A stretch of 64,000 nt of DNA from Siphonodentalium dalli (taxonomy: Eukaryota; Mollusca; Scaphopoda; Gadilida; Siphonodentaliidae), in the NCBI GenBank assembly GCA_032622095.1, contig CP136069.1, positions 17,683,326-17,747,325 of the forward strand. The letters run 5' to 3'. Under the pieces are notes generated by a model. That model was not told the DNA's origin and did no database searches. It was given only the letters and a program-made list of their open reading frames with translations. Positions 24,501 to 39,500 of the stretch are shown piece by piece. Each line of letters begins with the position of its first letter. Positions within the stretch are counted from its first letter, which is position 1. A program made the position numbers and the translations under genes.

Positions 24501-27500
24501 GCATTCTCTATCCCCAACAAATATCCACAGCATACAGAGGGTTTCTCATCGCATTAACCTGGGCAACGCCGGGTAACCCTGCTAGTATCATATATAAACA
24601 AGCATTCACAAATTTAACAGGTTCATTTCGAAATCAGCTGGCGGCAATCACTAATAAAATCACGCTCTGTGTGAGATTTCATAAAGCTGGGTACCCAAAT
24701 GTATATTTTTGCAAAAGCTGGGTACCCAACTGAAAATTAAAAAAGCTGGGTACCCAACTGAACGAAAGGGGGTGAAATTGACTATTTCAGCCTAAATAAC
24801 CCCATATCCGAGAAAGAAATGTATAGTGCCTCAGGAAAGCTAAACTATTGCAAGACTGAATGTACTGATCAAATGGTTAACGAATGTAATAATGCTTCAG
24901 TAAACGAGATGATGCACATCTACGTTCGTCTGTTCAACATGAACCAAACAGTGGATTATTTCCCGAAGATTGGGCAGTTGGTATAAAACAGCCCATTTAT
25001 AAGGGGTCGGGTGATCCAAATATACCCTAACCTTACCGAGTTATCAAAACTTTTTTAGCAAAAAAAAAACAAACTGTTTACCTCCCTTTTTAATAACGAT
25101 TGACCTCATTTGCAGAGGATATTGATTTAATAAGTGTCATAAACCCGATTTCTAAAAATCAACCACACTATTGGTAATATATTTATACTACATGTACATG
25201 CATTGCTAAATATATATTTATTCTTGATTCTACAACGCTTTTGATCATGTGTGGATAGATGCAATATTTGTCCGACTGTTGACATCATATTTAAATGGTA
25301 AGAATTTGAAGGTAATACGTATATTAAATTATGCGTGAAAATTTGTAACTCAAACTCAGACTTTTTCGTGGCATTATTTCACTGTCAATTTTTCCCGGTA
25401 TCTAAATAGGTGGATATATATTTGATTTACCTTTCTACGAGTATTATATATCACTTAAAGAGGCATTGCAGTCATACAACATATAACAATGAACACGATG
25501 TTTGGGTCCTAAACAAAAGTCAGCCATTTGCACAGCATGGTAGAGGAAAGGGCATTTCGTGTTAGTCTACTCCTGATATGGTAGAAATAAAGAGCGTTTC
25601 TTTCACTTCTGTGTGAATAACTGAACACAGATGGAAAACAGTTGTGACCATGGACAGTATTTTTCCGCGGATATGGATGCGGTATATCATAAATGTCGTG
25701 CATTTGTCAACCTACGTAGACATAATTTGGAAGCTCGAATAAGCCATGTCCGTTTAAATTGTTTTGTGCAGCGATACTCAATGTGATGAGTACCATTTTT
25801 TCATTATATTCCATGAGCTGAAAGATTTAAACGGGTATGGCTCATTCGAATCTCCATATATGTTTCTACGTAATTTGGAGTGACGATACGATAGGTAGAT
25901 AATTAAACGAACAATTGATTCATATACTCTGAAAAACACATGACAAAGTCACCAGCTGAAATCACAACTTGTTGCCAGAAGGCAGACAAACGTTCTTTAT
26001 TGCTACCATATCAGGAATAGACTACCACGGAACGCTCTTTTCTGTTCCATGTCGTGCAGATGGCTGGTTTGTGTTTGGAACCCAGACACCGTGGTCACAG
26101 TTGTATTTTTCATTACTTCAATGCGTCTTTTGGGGCTACATCATGCTCGTAGAAAGATAGTTCAAATATGTATTGACCTATTTCGATACTGAGAAAAATT
26201 CAAAAGCGAATAATATTATGTATATTTTGGAGCGCATAAGATATTAAGATATATATATATAGATGAAACGTATATTTATTTCTACCTAATGCGACACATC
26301 CCTAGATTGGAAATTGCATGATTATACAATGTACTTGTTAATGGATTGTATGATAATGGGTCTTAGTTATAATAGTATGGCGAATTTGTTAGTCACAAAT
26401 AGGATATTATCGGGATTAGAACCAGCCATTGATGCGGATGCACCTTACCGACTGAGTCACACGATGACCCCCGAAATGAAAGAAAATCATACCTCTCTCG
26501 CATACGGAAGTGTGATGCACATAACACGCTTCTGTTCTCCAGAATGAGTCCGGACTCACAGTAACACAATATTCATTTGCAGGAGTTCCATACCAAGCTG
26601 TGTAACCCAATATCAGATCATCTGATAAATAAAATAGAATATAATTTATGTGGCGACATCATATAATGACATACATGTCATTGTTATAGAATTAGTATAA
26701 CTTTATGTATGGGGTATATTATATTAACAATATTGTTACAATATGTTTAAAGTTTACCAATATTCCATTGTCTTAGTAAATACTGATCTTAGATAATATA
26801 ATTAAAGCAGCATATAGTGTTTGAAACTTTGATTCTGAAAAAACATAAATATTACACACTGTACAGGGGGTGTGTCGCTTTTGCAGACACATGTTCGAAA
26901 TAATCGGAAATATATAATATACCTGACAACCCACGCTACCCTGTTTTTTTGTATTTTACACAGGCCAACTATTTGGGACCCACACTCAAAGCGGTGAGAA
27001 TACATCAAGTTACATAAAAAAAACATCAGTCTGTTTCTCTTAAACAATTGTCTTTTAACATTTTCCAATATATAACAACAGTGGAATGGTAGCAACATGT
27101 TCACAAACAAGATCATAGATGGCATAAATAAAACTCGAATTAACTGGCTAACTGCCTCAAATTGTATTGCTAACATTGAAATTATTCTGATTGACTGAAA
27201 TATACGCATTATGTCTTTGCGATTGCATCTACCAAAGTACACTTGCCATGGAGATATGATGGTATAATATTGCCTACGTTTGTTAACATTTGCTGTCAAT
27301 GACATTCAGGTTGCATTCAACGGACTCTAACCAATGTTTAGATTACTAAAGGAGACCGCATCAGAACTCAGTAATCCGCTCTGTATACTATTTAATCTCT
27401 TTCCGAGCGATTTGGAAGAAAGAATATATATCCAGCATTTTCAAGAAAGGCGTTAAGATGGAACTGCACGTTTTACACAAATACAGCCAAATATGGCAAG

Positions 27501-30500
27501 ATAATTTCAACAAAGTATTTCTCTGGATCCATCTTGCGAAAAATCTTGAATTTCACATAGCATCTTCATTATTTGCAGAGTCAGAACAATTATTAAGAGG
27601 TGACAAAACAATGGATTGTGATATATTTGGGATTTTGAAAATATTATTTTCTTTGTTTTCCCTTTCGGTACCAAGAACTGATAGACTAATTAATAATTTC
27701 ACTCAAAACTCCAAGTATTAAACAGCTTGTTGTCTTGGCTCCATGACAGGAGGCTGCATTTGTATCAGTATGTGGAGTTAGATTTTTAATTGCACAATAT
27801 AGTGTCATACCCCCATATATTATAATGAAGAACTATTCCAGCCCAATGGAAACAAATCCCCATGTATTATAATGAAGAATAAGCGGTCACAACTATTCCA
27901 GCCCAATGAAAACAACTGTTGATATGCAATGTGCTCAACTCAAGCAGAGAGAAATCAACATAAATTAGGCCACAGTGTTAAGAGATATGGTGGTCAGCTT
28001 TAACTTGATTATGAAGCCATGACTCAGAGCTCATCTCAGCCCAACATTTCATTGAACAACATGAATGACATGAAAATCCTCAAATATAGAAAATTATTTG
28101 TGGGTATAGTTGTCTTTCTAAGTGAAAATAATCATAAAATTTCATGAACCAAGACATATTAAGTCTCCTCACATGATCTTCAGCTGTGATATTATGGATA
28201 TATGATATGCACTTTTGAAACAAATCTAAATTACAGAGGTTCTTGGTACTTGAAAATGGTGAAATTTTTAATATTTTACATACCATAAAATTGAATTAAA
28301 TGAGATTATAATAACTAATTGTTCGATGGTTGAATTACAATAATCGCTTGTACGAAATGTCACAAATAAATTCCTGACAGATTTTGAGAAAATCCATTTA
28401 GAAATACCAGGAAATGTTGGCCAAACGTGCAGCTGACCCTTAAGACTAACCAGGCAAATTACCGACCTGTAAGCCTTACTTGCATTTTCTGCAATCTTTT
28501 AGAATCATTCCTTCGTGACGCTATTGTTTCACACATTGAAGAAGATAATAATATGTCATCACGGATTTAGGAATGATCGATCTTGTTAGACCCAGCCCAT
28601 ACAATGTATGTCTGCTATCACCTCCAATCTTTATGAAAACGCGCAAGTTGATGCAATCTACCTTGATTTCAAGAAAATCTTTGACAGTCTTCCACTTCAA
28701 AGGCTTATGTTCAACATAAACTCATATGGAGTGGGCGAAATATATGCGATTGGATAAGAGATTTTCTCTCCGACAGGAAGCAACACGTTAACACAAATGA
28801 GAATCTTCCAGTGTGGAACGATGTGACAAGTGGCATGCCTCAATGGGAGGTCCTGGGCCCAATCCTGTTTATCCTGTACACCAACAACCTCTCAGATAAC
28901 GTCACGACATTGTGCAAAATTTCCGTTGATGATACAGCAATAATAGGCAACCACATACACATGTGATGACATCCAAGAAGATATTAATGTTGTGTGCAAA
29001 TGTTCCTTGGACTGGCAGCTATATTTCAGCTCTGCAAAAATACACGTAATACACTTCGGTCGCAACAATCCGGTAAACCGTTACTACATGGACGACACGA
29101 CACGCCAGACAAACATCAATCCGGTAAACCGCTACTACATGGACGACACGACACGCCAGACAAACATCAATCCGGTAAACCGTTACTACATTGTAAACCG
29201 TAAACCGTTACTACGCCAGATAAACATCCTATTTTAGTGAGTTCATCAGAACGAGATTTGGGTGTTTTCATCGATATGCTCAAACTTGATGTGAAGATAA
29301 ATACAGTGTTCAACAAAGCAAACCAATTGCTCGGTATAATCAACAGAACCTTCACAAACTTAGATAACCCGATATTCAGAGCCTTATATATCAGCATGGT
29401 CCGGCCTATTGTCGAATACTGCAACACAATCTGAAACCTATACCTGAAGTACCAAAGTATAACTCTTGAAAGAATTCACAGAAGGGCGACAAAATTAGTT
29501 CCACAACTAAGACAAGAGTCATACACAGAACGACTAATAAGACTGAACCTTGGGCCCGTGGACACTATATCTCGACGGTATAACGTAGAGACATACCCCA
29601 CGAGGTCAACCTAGAAAATCTTACTCGCTCACTCGACTCCGGGCGGTATTATTAACCCCATAAAAATCCGATATTGGCTAAGAGGGCACGGACAGCTCGG
29701 TGTCTTCTTTTGATTTCGGACAGCATATTTTGATGATGCATGGTAGTGCAATACCACCTGATAGTGACTTCGAGATATTGACTCGCTGACGCGTCAATAC
29801 AAAATCCCGCAAAATACCGTATCACCATAAATATTCGGCCCTACATGATCGTAAATATCGCAATTTTCTTGAATGTTTTCAATAAAAATTAATAACTTTA
29901 CACCTATAATTTTTATATTTTGACACGAGCGGGTGTAATTGTTCAGGAGATTCAGGGGATGACCTCATAGAGTATATAACATTCTAAATGGACGCTATAA
30001 CGTTGAGACAAGCAAGTTTTTTCCAGACCAAAAACTCCATATTCCATCAGTTCGAAAGGACATAAGGAAGTATGTCTTCACAAACCGTGTTATGCAAGAC
30101 TGGAACTCTCTCGCACAATTTATCATTTCAGCGGGAAGCCTAGACCAGTTAACATCTGACATAGACTCCTACGTTCACGATAAGAAGTACTAGTATACGT
30201 TTGACGGTAACACTTGCTAGATATCCACGATGCACTGAAAGGCGATGTCATTAACTCTGAACGTAAGACACATTCACTCTATGTTACCGGAACTAGAAGC
30301 CACAACACGTGTTCCGTGATCTTGATGATGATGAATGCTTCAGTGGTTGCTTAGTCATGGGTGGCCATCCTAATGATAAGAAAATGGTTTCTGTAACCAA
30401 CGGTTATAGCAGGCTATAGACACATATATACTGAAGTTGAGATTGTTACTCCAACAAGAAATTCAATTAATTGAGGAAAAACACCCACTGTCCTGAGTGG

Positions 30501-33500
30501 TATTGATAAGCTATTGGGGGTGGGGGGTCTACCACTTCGCATGCAAAATAACATGAATGACACCAACAGCTTGAATGTGAGAATAACCCACCATATATGG
30601 TAGATATTCAACCAGGCTGTGCTTGAGTTTCTCAATTGATGACTGATGTACATATACAGTACACACAAATAGTAATAACAATTAACGTTGTGATTTTGTA
30701 ACTAACCATGCTAGATTATTGACGGTAAGTTGGTATTAACTACTACGAGCACTATTAATAATAATAGTGCTATTCTTTTATATTATATGTGGGCATGATG
30801 TATGGAAATATTAAAGGACAATCCAATAGTTACAATACAATTATAACTTTTTTTTTAATTAAGCGCAAGAAGAGCTAATTGTGCTTAAGCACAATAAGGG
30901 ATATTCCTTATTGCGCTTATAAGCTCAATAATGGAATAAGGGAATCTCTATTGTGCTTAAGCGTAATAAGGAAATATTTAATTGCGCTTAAGCACAATGA
31001 AGAATATTCAAATTGCGCTGATAAAGCCCAATAATGAATATCTTAATAAGGAATAATATATTATATATAGTACATAAACTCCTTATAATTCAGGTGGTGT
31101 AGTCCATCTCCAGGCACAATGGGCGGAACAAATATAGGATTATTCTACTATTTGCAGAAGGGTGATCTAATGAGAGAGATATTAATTGTATTTAAGTTCA
31201 ATGGGAAGTAATTGCGGTTAAGCTTAATAAGGAATGTCTTATTGCATTCTCATTGGGCTTAAGCGCAATTAGAGATTCCTTAAGTTATTGCTGTTAATCG
31301 AAATTGTCTATTAAATGTCAATTTTGATTCCCATAGAGATCATCAATGATGTCTATGCGCAAGGGACCCACGCAAATCTTCTCTGTTTGGGATTCCAATT
31401 GTTGGCTTATTAAAGATGCACATATGCTGAAGATACAGTAGCGCGCAAAACGCGCTCCCGTACATGTAGGTCGGGTTTCGGCCCCAAGTGAATTAAAATG
31501 TCATTGAAATAATCGGTTTCTCCCCATAAACATCCATATATTAAAAATACATGTTTTTGGAGCAGAATTAGGTACCGGGTAGTCCATATTGGACGCCATT
31601 ATGGAATTTATTTTTTTGGTCTAATTTTCAGACATATTTATTAGTTATGTGGATTGAGTTATCATTAACCTCACATCCTTATATTGGTTATGCGGATGTG
31701 GTTATCATTAAACCTCACATCCCTATATTGGTTATGTGGATGGGGTTATCATTAAACCTCACATCCTTATATTGCAGGTTATGTATATGGAGTTATAATT
31801 AAACCACACACCATTATATTGGTTATTTAGATGGAGTTATCATTATACCTCACATCAGTGTGTTGGGGATTTTGGACCTTGACTTGGGACCTTTGTTTTT
31901 TGGTGAGTTTGAAGCCTGTTTACATTTCGAAATGTTGTCAATCTTGTATCGTCTGCAGCGGAACTCGGCATGTTGAAGCAAAAGTTACAAGGAATTGCAC
32001 CTTTATGATTTTGGCATTGTTGAACAGAAGAGAAATACAGAATACAAATCAGTACCAAATGATAAAATGTATATGTAACGAGTCTATAATACAAATGAAA
32101 AACTTGGGGAGGGGTGGGCGATACGGGGAAATATGGGTTGATACTGATATAGATTTGAAGAGCGATAATGACCAATGTTGATATATTATGCATCTCAACT
32201 CTATTGTTGCGACAAGGCTATAACATAGAGGGGGTGTCAGAAACTTACTAGTATATATAGTTATCTCTATATAGTGCCAGTTATTTATTGAATTCTATAG
32301 TGGTACAATGCAAATTACAATCAAATTATAAAATATGTATCTAACAAAACTATACCGATTAAAAGAAAAATAATAATTTGGGCCGGGATTAGATGTTGGG
32401 TTGGTTATATGGAGTAAAAGGAGTTCATACGATGAATTGACATAAATTAGTAGAGCTATAGCGATCAATGTTGCCATGTAATGCATCGTGACTGTACTGT
32501 AGCGACAATTGTATAAAATTTGGGGGGGGGGTCTGAAATTATCTCTATCTCTATAGATGGCACCAGAATTATATAGAAAGTAATAGCAATTGATATACGT
32601 ATACGACATAGTACACGTAATACCATAGACATACGTATTGATCACATGATAAAAATATGTACATAACTGGACTATACCGATGAAAAAACTAATAAATTGG
32701 ACCAGGATTAGAGGTTGGGTTGGTTACATGTGGATAATTGGATATGCGGTTAATACAATAGACCGATAGGGGTTGATACGATAGACCGAAATAAATTTGT
32801 CGAGTGATAGTGACCAATGTTGATGTAAAAAGTAATGCGACTGTACTGTCGCATAATTATCAGGTAGAAATTGTCAAATATGTAACCTGGTGTCCAATAT
32901 GAAGCACATCAGAAAACATTCGCAGGGCCCTAAAATTTATTTAACACAGGATTTCCCATTCAAATCGATTTATGTCGATAAAACTTTTATTTTTCAAATT
33001 TGTAAGCTGAGACTTGGTGTGTCTGCGTGAAATACTTATATATTCCTAAAATGACAGGTTCCAGCACTTTATTATGCTCTAGATGGCAGAAAGAAATTTT
33101 TTTCGATGATAAATTTTAATATAGGATTTGCCATTCAAAACGATTTATGTCCATAAAACTCTTATTTTTCAAAATTTTAAGCTGAGACTTGGTACATCTG
33201 CGTGGAATACTGATATATTCCTAACATTACAGGGTCCATTACGTAATTATGTTTTAGATGGAAGAAATGATCATTTTCCCAAGTGTCGTTTTGGTCAAAA
33301 TATAGCTTTCTCGACGGGGAGATCTGATCCTAACAAAAGCTAAGATGTATTTAGATACAATTATTGAGAAAATTTGACAGATTATGGTGCATTTTGAGAG
33401 AATTTTAGTGGAGAAAACGTTTGCTTCAAACATGCGAATTCAGTTGCAGACGAGCGCTGTCACTGTCAGAATCAGATTGACAAGACATTGAACAAATGCA

Positions 33501-36500
33501 GGCCTGAAACTCACCTTTTTGGGAGGTAAATCCAATAAATTAGATATCAAAACAATCCTCCCTAAGCACATTCAAAGATATCCCGCAAGTTTTTAATATC
33601 TTAGGACACAGAAACAGTCAAAATGAATGAATTTAAATCAGCTTCCGAGACGAAGCGAGACATGTACATGTGTACGATTTGATTTTGAGGCGCCTTGTTT
33701 ACGATGACGTCATTTGCGTTGCTTCCCAACCTTAACCCTTTCCACTCTCAACGACATTTCAATTGTTTGAAATTAAAAAGTTCTCAAGTTCCAGCTCAAC
33801 CTGAATCTAGTTACTCAATTGGTAGAAATACTTTAGCAGTAATTCTTAGATTTATAAGTTATAGCTCTAATTTTATTGATGATACGAGCTCAATATAATA
33901 ATATGTCACTGTATATGGCCGTGTTATCCAAAGGTGTGCTTTGGTAATGATTATAATTTTATTTTGCGATCAAACGTCAGTGCAGCTCAGCAGAAACGCA
34001 TATGCACTAGTTCAATTAAGCAGAAACGCATGAGTCCTACGATTGTAGACACCCACTGGACGCGCTTCGCGCGTCGGTCAGTGGGTGAAAACAATCTACT
34101 CGGGTTGTGCCAGTTTATACAACACAATATACTCATATAGATCGTGTTGCTGCTAAAAAAAAATTAAATCGCCGCATTATTGAGTCTCATGGCCAGAGGT
34201 TGTCGTATGAGTTTTAACGGGTTGATAAGATGATCGTAGTGTTGTTACATGCTGTAGAAAAAGGAACCTTTTTTCTCCGGAGGGGGAGGGATAATTTTAT
34301 GTCACTTCGACGAGTTGTGACAGTGTATGATATTTAATGTAACGGGGAAGTAATGACACACCCGTTAAGCCGCCATAAACAGAAAGAATATTATATCACA
34401 GACACATTTTGTTCTTATGCAAATCATACTATCGCCTAAATTGTTAGTACTCTGTGTTATGTAAACAAACGATATGTTATGTAGACACACGTTACGTAAA
34501 GAGCATGCGATAAGCAAAACTCTCAACACCGGTGAGACCATACTAGCTGAACTTTGGTTAGAAATGCCAAGTTGTTACAACATACCGGTATAGCTAAACC
34601 TCACTTCTCAAGATTTCGGTGTTTAGTGGGTCACCGTGAATCATTTCTAAAAACAATCGCCACGGTGTTGAGTGCTTTGCTTATCGATCACTATTTATGT
34701 GCAGTATATAAACAAACGCTCGGCTCACACAAAGTGTGTTTTGTAGATAATATCGCATTGATACTATCACTATACTATACTATTAGTATATTCATGATGC
34801 AATTTTTCTTAATTTGGTAACTGATACTTCTAAATTATAACCTATAACGAAGGCAATCAATGCCTTTAAAAACATATTATGGACTTGTTCGGGTGCATGG
34901 AACTGATAAGTTGGTACTCATGCGCTGTGCCAACTAGGGGAATATAGAATTCTACGAACATCGCAAAAAATCTCAAAGGTAACCGACCACACCACTCCAT
35001 AGAAAACAACGTCTGAACACGCGCAATTGTAAATATTTACACCCCGACTCAGGACGCAACAAACGGCGATAAACCAACGCAAATTATTTCGCCATCGAGA
35101 GTCATTGAATTTAATTGATATATAAGAATGACTGTGTGTCTTGTAAATTTGGACTTATATTCGTAAAAAATAACTATACTTTGAGCAAGATTATTCACAA
35201 CTCATGCCGTCATTGACGAATCGCAGCATGGTGGTAATATAATTGATGCCAAAGAACATACACTTCAGATGGGCATTTTAAATGCAAGATCCATTGTAAA
35301 TAAAGCTGACAGTATATGCGAGTTTATTGAATTAACGAAAGGTGATTTACTGGCCGTATGTGAAACTTGGCTTCTGGAAGGCGATGGGTCACCGCTTTCG
35401 ATCGCATGTTGTCCAGAAAATTATGACTCATTGTTTTGTAACCGTAATTCGGAGAGCAGAGGAGGTGGTGTGGCTCTCTTCTTTTCCAAAAATATTAAAG
35501 TGACACAGGAAACGTCGGATGACTATCATAGTTTCGAAATACTTTCATTAATGTGTAAAGTGGACACTACTTCGGGTCTGACAAGTTTTAGGATAGCTGT
35601 CGTGTATAGACCTCCTGAGAAATATGGTTTCCTGTCGGATTTTGAAACTCTGTTTTCTCACTATGTTAGTTAAACAATGCCATTCGTTATTGTTGGTGAC
35701 ATGAATATTTGGATTGATGATAATTTTGATGACAATGCCAGGTCATATTCAGCGGCGATGAAAGCTGTTGGTTTGAAACAGTATGTTTCTGTGTGTACAC
35801 GCTGCTCAAAAGTGCTTCCTCACATCGGACACACATTAGACCACATCATTTCTGCAGAAAATAATTTTGTGACTGATGTTCAGGTTCTTGATCGATCGTT
35901 TTTCCCTTCGGACCATCATGGTGTGACATGTAGTCTAGCTGTGAATCGTTCAACCGATATCCATTCGCGCGTGATTCGCAGGCGATCTTTCAAATCATTG
36001 GATGTTATTGACCTATGTATCAAAATTGGATATCGCATCCACACGGTCACCAGCGTTTCGGACTATAATTCTGTGATAACCAGCTGTTTAGATGAACGTA
36101 TTCCGTTGCGGTCCATTCGTACTGGGAGAAAACATAATCCTTGGTTCTCCGATGATATAAATAATGCCAAAAAACTTAGACGAAGGTTGACTATTAAATA
36201 TTCCAGACATAAAACTGACGATAACAAACAGGCTCTTGTTAAACAATCTAAAACTGTGGTGACATTGGTGATCAGCTAAAGATGATTATTATGAACAAAA
36301 ACTTCTCAATGCATCGCATGGGCAAATTTTTGAATGTGTCAAGAGTTTCATGGTCAAAACTATCACGAAGCTTCCCACCCATGACTCTGACAAAGAATTG
36401 GCAGAGAAATTTGCTACATTTTTCTCCGATAAATTGTGACTATAAGACAACATTTTCAAGATGATGATTTGGTTGATGTTGACCGAGCAATGAACGTACA

Positions 36501-39500
36501 CCATCTCAAGTTGTTCGATGCTGTTTCGGAAACTGAATTAAAGCGACTCATTAGTAGCATGAAAAGTAAATCGTGTTCTTTGGATCCCATTCCCACTACA
36601 TGCTTGAAACATGAATCAATATCAGAATATGTGGTTCCAGTACTGACTATGATCGTGAATAATACTCTGTGTGATGGTGCTGTTCCTGAGGAGATGAAAA
36701 CAGCTGTTGTTACTCCTATCATCAAAAAGGCTACGCTTGACAGTGAAGAATATAAAAATTATAGACCAGTATCTAATTTGCCATTTATTGCAAAAGTGTT
36801 AGAAAAAGTCATCAGTGAAAAATTATTGCAACACGTAAATAAACATGGACTCTTCAATAAATTCCAGTCAGCGTACCGATCGAAACACTAATGTGAGACT
36901 GAATTGATAAAGGTGAAGAATGACATTGATTTATCTCTGAATAAGGGTAACACCGTGCTGCTCTTGATGCTTGATCTCAGTGCAGCATTCGACACCTGCG
37001 ACCACAACATATTACTGGCGCGTCTACACAACATAATTGGCTTGCGAGAAAGTGTGTGGTTCAGATCATACCTGAGCAACAGATCTCAGAAGGTGTTGAT
37101 AGGAGATTCTTTTTCTGTTGGGGACTTGACTTGACGTTGGAGTGTCACAGGGATAAATATTGGGTCCTCTACTTTTTCTAATTTACACCATACCACTGGC
37201 AGATATTTTAAACAGACACTCGATACCATGCGATACCATATGTACGCTGACGACACTCAAATTTATATAGATTTTCCTCGAAATGACTCAGCCGGTTATA
37301 TAACAGCGAGGTCGAAATTGGAGAACTGTTTCACGGATGTCAAAGAATGGATGCAATGCAATAAGTTGAAACTAAACGATAATAAATCTGAATACATTGT
37401 TATTGGTTCCAAATATTATCTCAGTCTACTTCACGACAATGGGTGCAGTGATTCGGATGGATCTTTCAAATGACATTGATTTATCTCTGAATAAGGGTAA
37501 CACCGTGCTGCTCTTGATGCTTGATCTCAGTGCAGCATTCGACACCTGCGACCACAACATATTACTGGCGCGTCTACACAACATAATTGGCTTGCGAGAA
37601 AGTGTGTGGTTCAGATCATACCTGAGCAACAGATCTCAGAAGGTGTTGATAGGAGATTCTTTTTCTGTTGGGGACTTGACTTGACGTTGGAGTGTCACAG
37701 GGATAAATATTGGGTCCTCTACTTTTTCTAATTTACACCATACCACTGGCAGATATTTTAAACAGACACTCGATACCATGCGATACCATATGTACGCTGA
37801 CGACACTCAAATTTATATAGATTTTCCTCGAAATGACTCAGCCGGTTATATAACAGCGAGGTCGAAATTGGAGAACTGTTTCACGGATGTCAAAGAATGG
37901 ATGCAATGCAATAAGTTGAAACTAAACGATAATAAATCTGAATACATTGTTATTGGTTCCAAATATTATCTCAGTCTACTTCACGACAATGGGTGCAGTG
38001 ATTCGGATGGATCTTTCAAAATTCAGCTTGCGAATAGTCATGTAACATCGTGTTCCTCCTTACGTAACCTAGGAGCGTACGTCGACAGTACTATGGAAAT
38101 GGATGCTATGGTCTCGAATGTTTTACACTCGAGCTACATTAAGTTGAGAGTCTTGAGGCGAGTGAAATGTCATATAAGCCAAAGTGCGATGAAACATGCC
38201 GTTATATCTCTGTTTGTTTCTAAAGTTGACACTTTTATAATCCATTATTAACACACCTTACAACGGGAAGTGTCCGGAGGATTGATCTTTTATTGAAAAG
38301 CAGCGCTACACATGTTGAAGTTTGAGTACCGTGTCAGATACAGATGTGCCCTAATTGTTTTCAAGTCTCTGAACGGAGATACACCATCTTACATTTCTGA
38401 AATGTTTACCAAACACAGCTCAGTTACTATAAATGGCAGAAGTGGAGTCCAACTGTCTCATATACCCGATAAACTAAATGTGAACTATGGAAAGTGCTCA
38501 TTCCAAAATGTCTCAGTTTCTATTTGGAACAGCCTACCCGTTGATATGAGGAAGATTGACTCAGTATCATCTTTTAAAACAGCTCTTAAAACTCACCTGT
38601 TCAGATTGTGTTATTCGTAATAAGTGCACCATCTGTTATTTTAACTTTTTTTAGGCTTATCCGTTATAGTTGGAAATTAATATTTAACTTAATATTGTAA
38701 TCAGGTCTTTTAATCTACTGGATATTTTATTGTTAATTGTAGGTCCAATTTCAGTCATCTTTCCGAGTTATCTGCCATATATATCGGTGAAGCTTGTATT
38801 GCTTTTTTATGTGTAAATATGCGCGATGTTATCTTGTTTGTGTATATTTGTGTATGTAATTGCGCATTGAAACTAATTGCTGTAGAATGCGTTCCTTAAA
38901 TGAATATATAATAATTCTACATTTCTATTTGGTCACCCTACCGGAGTGTTTCACATCACTTTAACGGAACTTACGGTAATCGTTGTTCCAAGCGAACAAC
39001 CTGTTTGTGTCTTCCAAACCCCCTATCCAGTAATTTGCGTTATAGAATTCCGTATCGTTCATGATGGCATTCTGTATCATATGATTGATGTCTTCATTCG
39101 ACAGTGCGGCGATGTCTGCGTTGTAGCCAAGGTTCGTTGTGCAATCCTCCCTCGCCATATCCCACGTCATGTTTTGTTTATTTGCGATATAGTAACAGTC
39201 ATTTTCGTACTGCACCAACAAACAAGAAGGCGTTGCCGACGAGTTACACAGGGGAGATGGGTGCGCTCGAACAAAGTCACAATCCGTGTCATCTGGTAAA
39301 GAGAGGGTAACATTTTCAAACAATGATATTAACATTTCGCTCAGATAACGGAAACGTGGAAACTTTCAGTATTTTATATAACGAAATCAACACAAGTTAT
39401 TGTGGGGATTGACGGTAACATATGGTGTGACATTGCCGGCTTGGGGTTTATGGTCAACCGAGTTGCGAATGTTACCGTAAATTCACCACAATAATGTATA

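Larger units (their letters stand above)
21278..24764. mobile_element. 3.5-kb block bounded by inverted CAGTTGGGTACCCAGC arms
   Basis: The left arm (21278-21357) has three CAGTTGGGTACCCA-type motifs. The right arm (24680-24764) has three AGCTGGGTACCCAACTG motifs in reverse, with similar spacing and similar linkers (TTTGGGTACCCAGCTTT). The block contains (CTGT)n tracts and the ~145-bp satellite. No transposase was recognised. It may be a large non-autonomous element, or a coincidental pair of related repeats. Confidence 0.5.
27310..30195 (+). mobile_element. Decayed CR1-like LINE (RT to 3' end), interrupted by insertions
   Basis: Fragments in order: LLKETASELSNPLCILFNL and ISSIFKKG (27330-27450); ANYRPVSLTCIFCNLLE (28450-28510); SGMPQWEVLGPILFILYTNN (about 28830-28900) with a mutated DD box (SVDDTAI); ERDLGVFIDM, NQLLGIINRTFTNLD and VRPIVEYCNTI (29250-29430); and ERLIRLNLGPVDTISRR (about 29530). 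The end reads KYVFTNRVMQDWNSLAQF (about 30070). Motif order matches CR1-type RT and C-terminal regions. Stops and frameshifts are frequent. The TTAA transposon at 27457-28439 splits it, and 29600-29960 is another insertion or rearrangement. Confidence 0.75.
34850..38920 (+). mobile_element. CR1/L2-like LINE, near full length but disrupted
   Basis: Endonuclease, reverse transcriptase and C-terminal region are all recognisable on the plus strand within the CTLD2 intron, opposite to the host gene. The 5' limit (about 34850) and 3' limit (about 38920, AT-rich with no long poly-A) are estimates. The reading frame is broken by in-frame stops near 35671, 36277, 36889 and 37132 and by frameshifts, and RT carries a 550-bp tandem duplication. 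It is not autonomous. Clade assignment rests on motif style (SCSLDPIPTTCLK, LDLSAAFDT, YADDTQIYI). Confidence 0.85.

Noticed and set aside
26802-27305. 167-aa minus-strand ORF as a membrane protein gene
   Set aside because: No domain, no splice context and no second copy. An AT-rich region can give such an ORF by chance. Kept only as a low-confidence entry.
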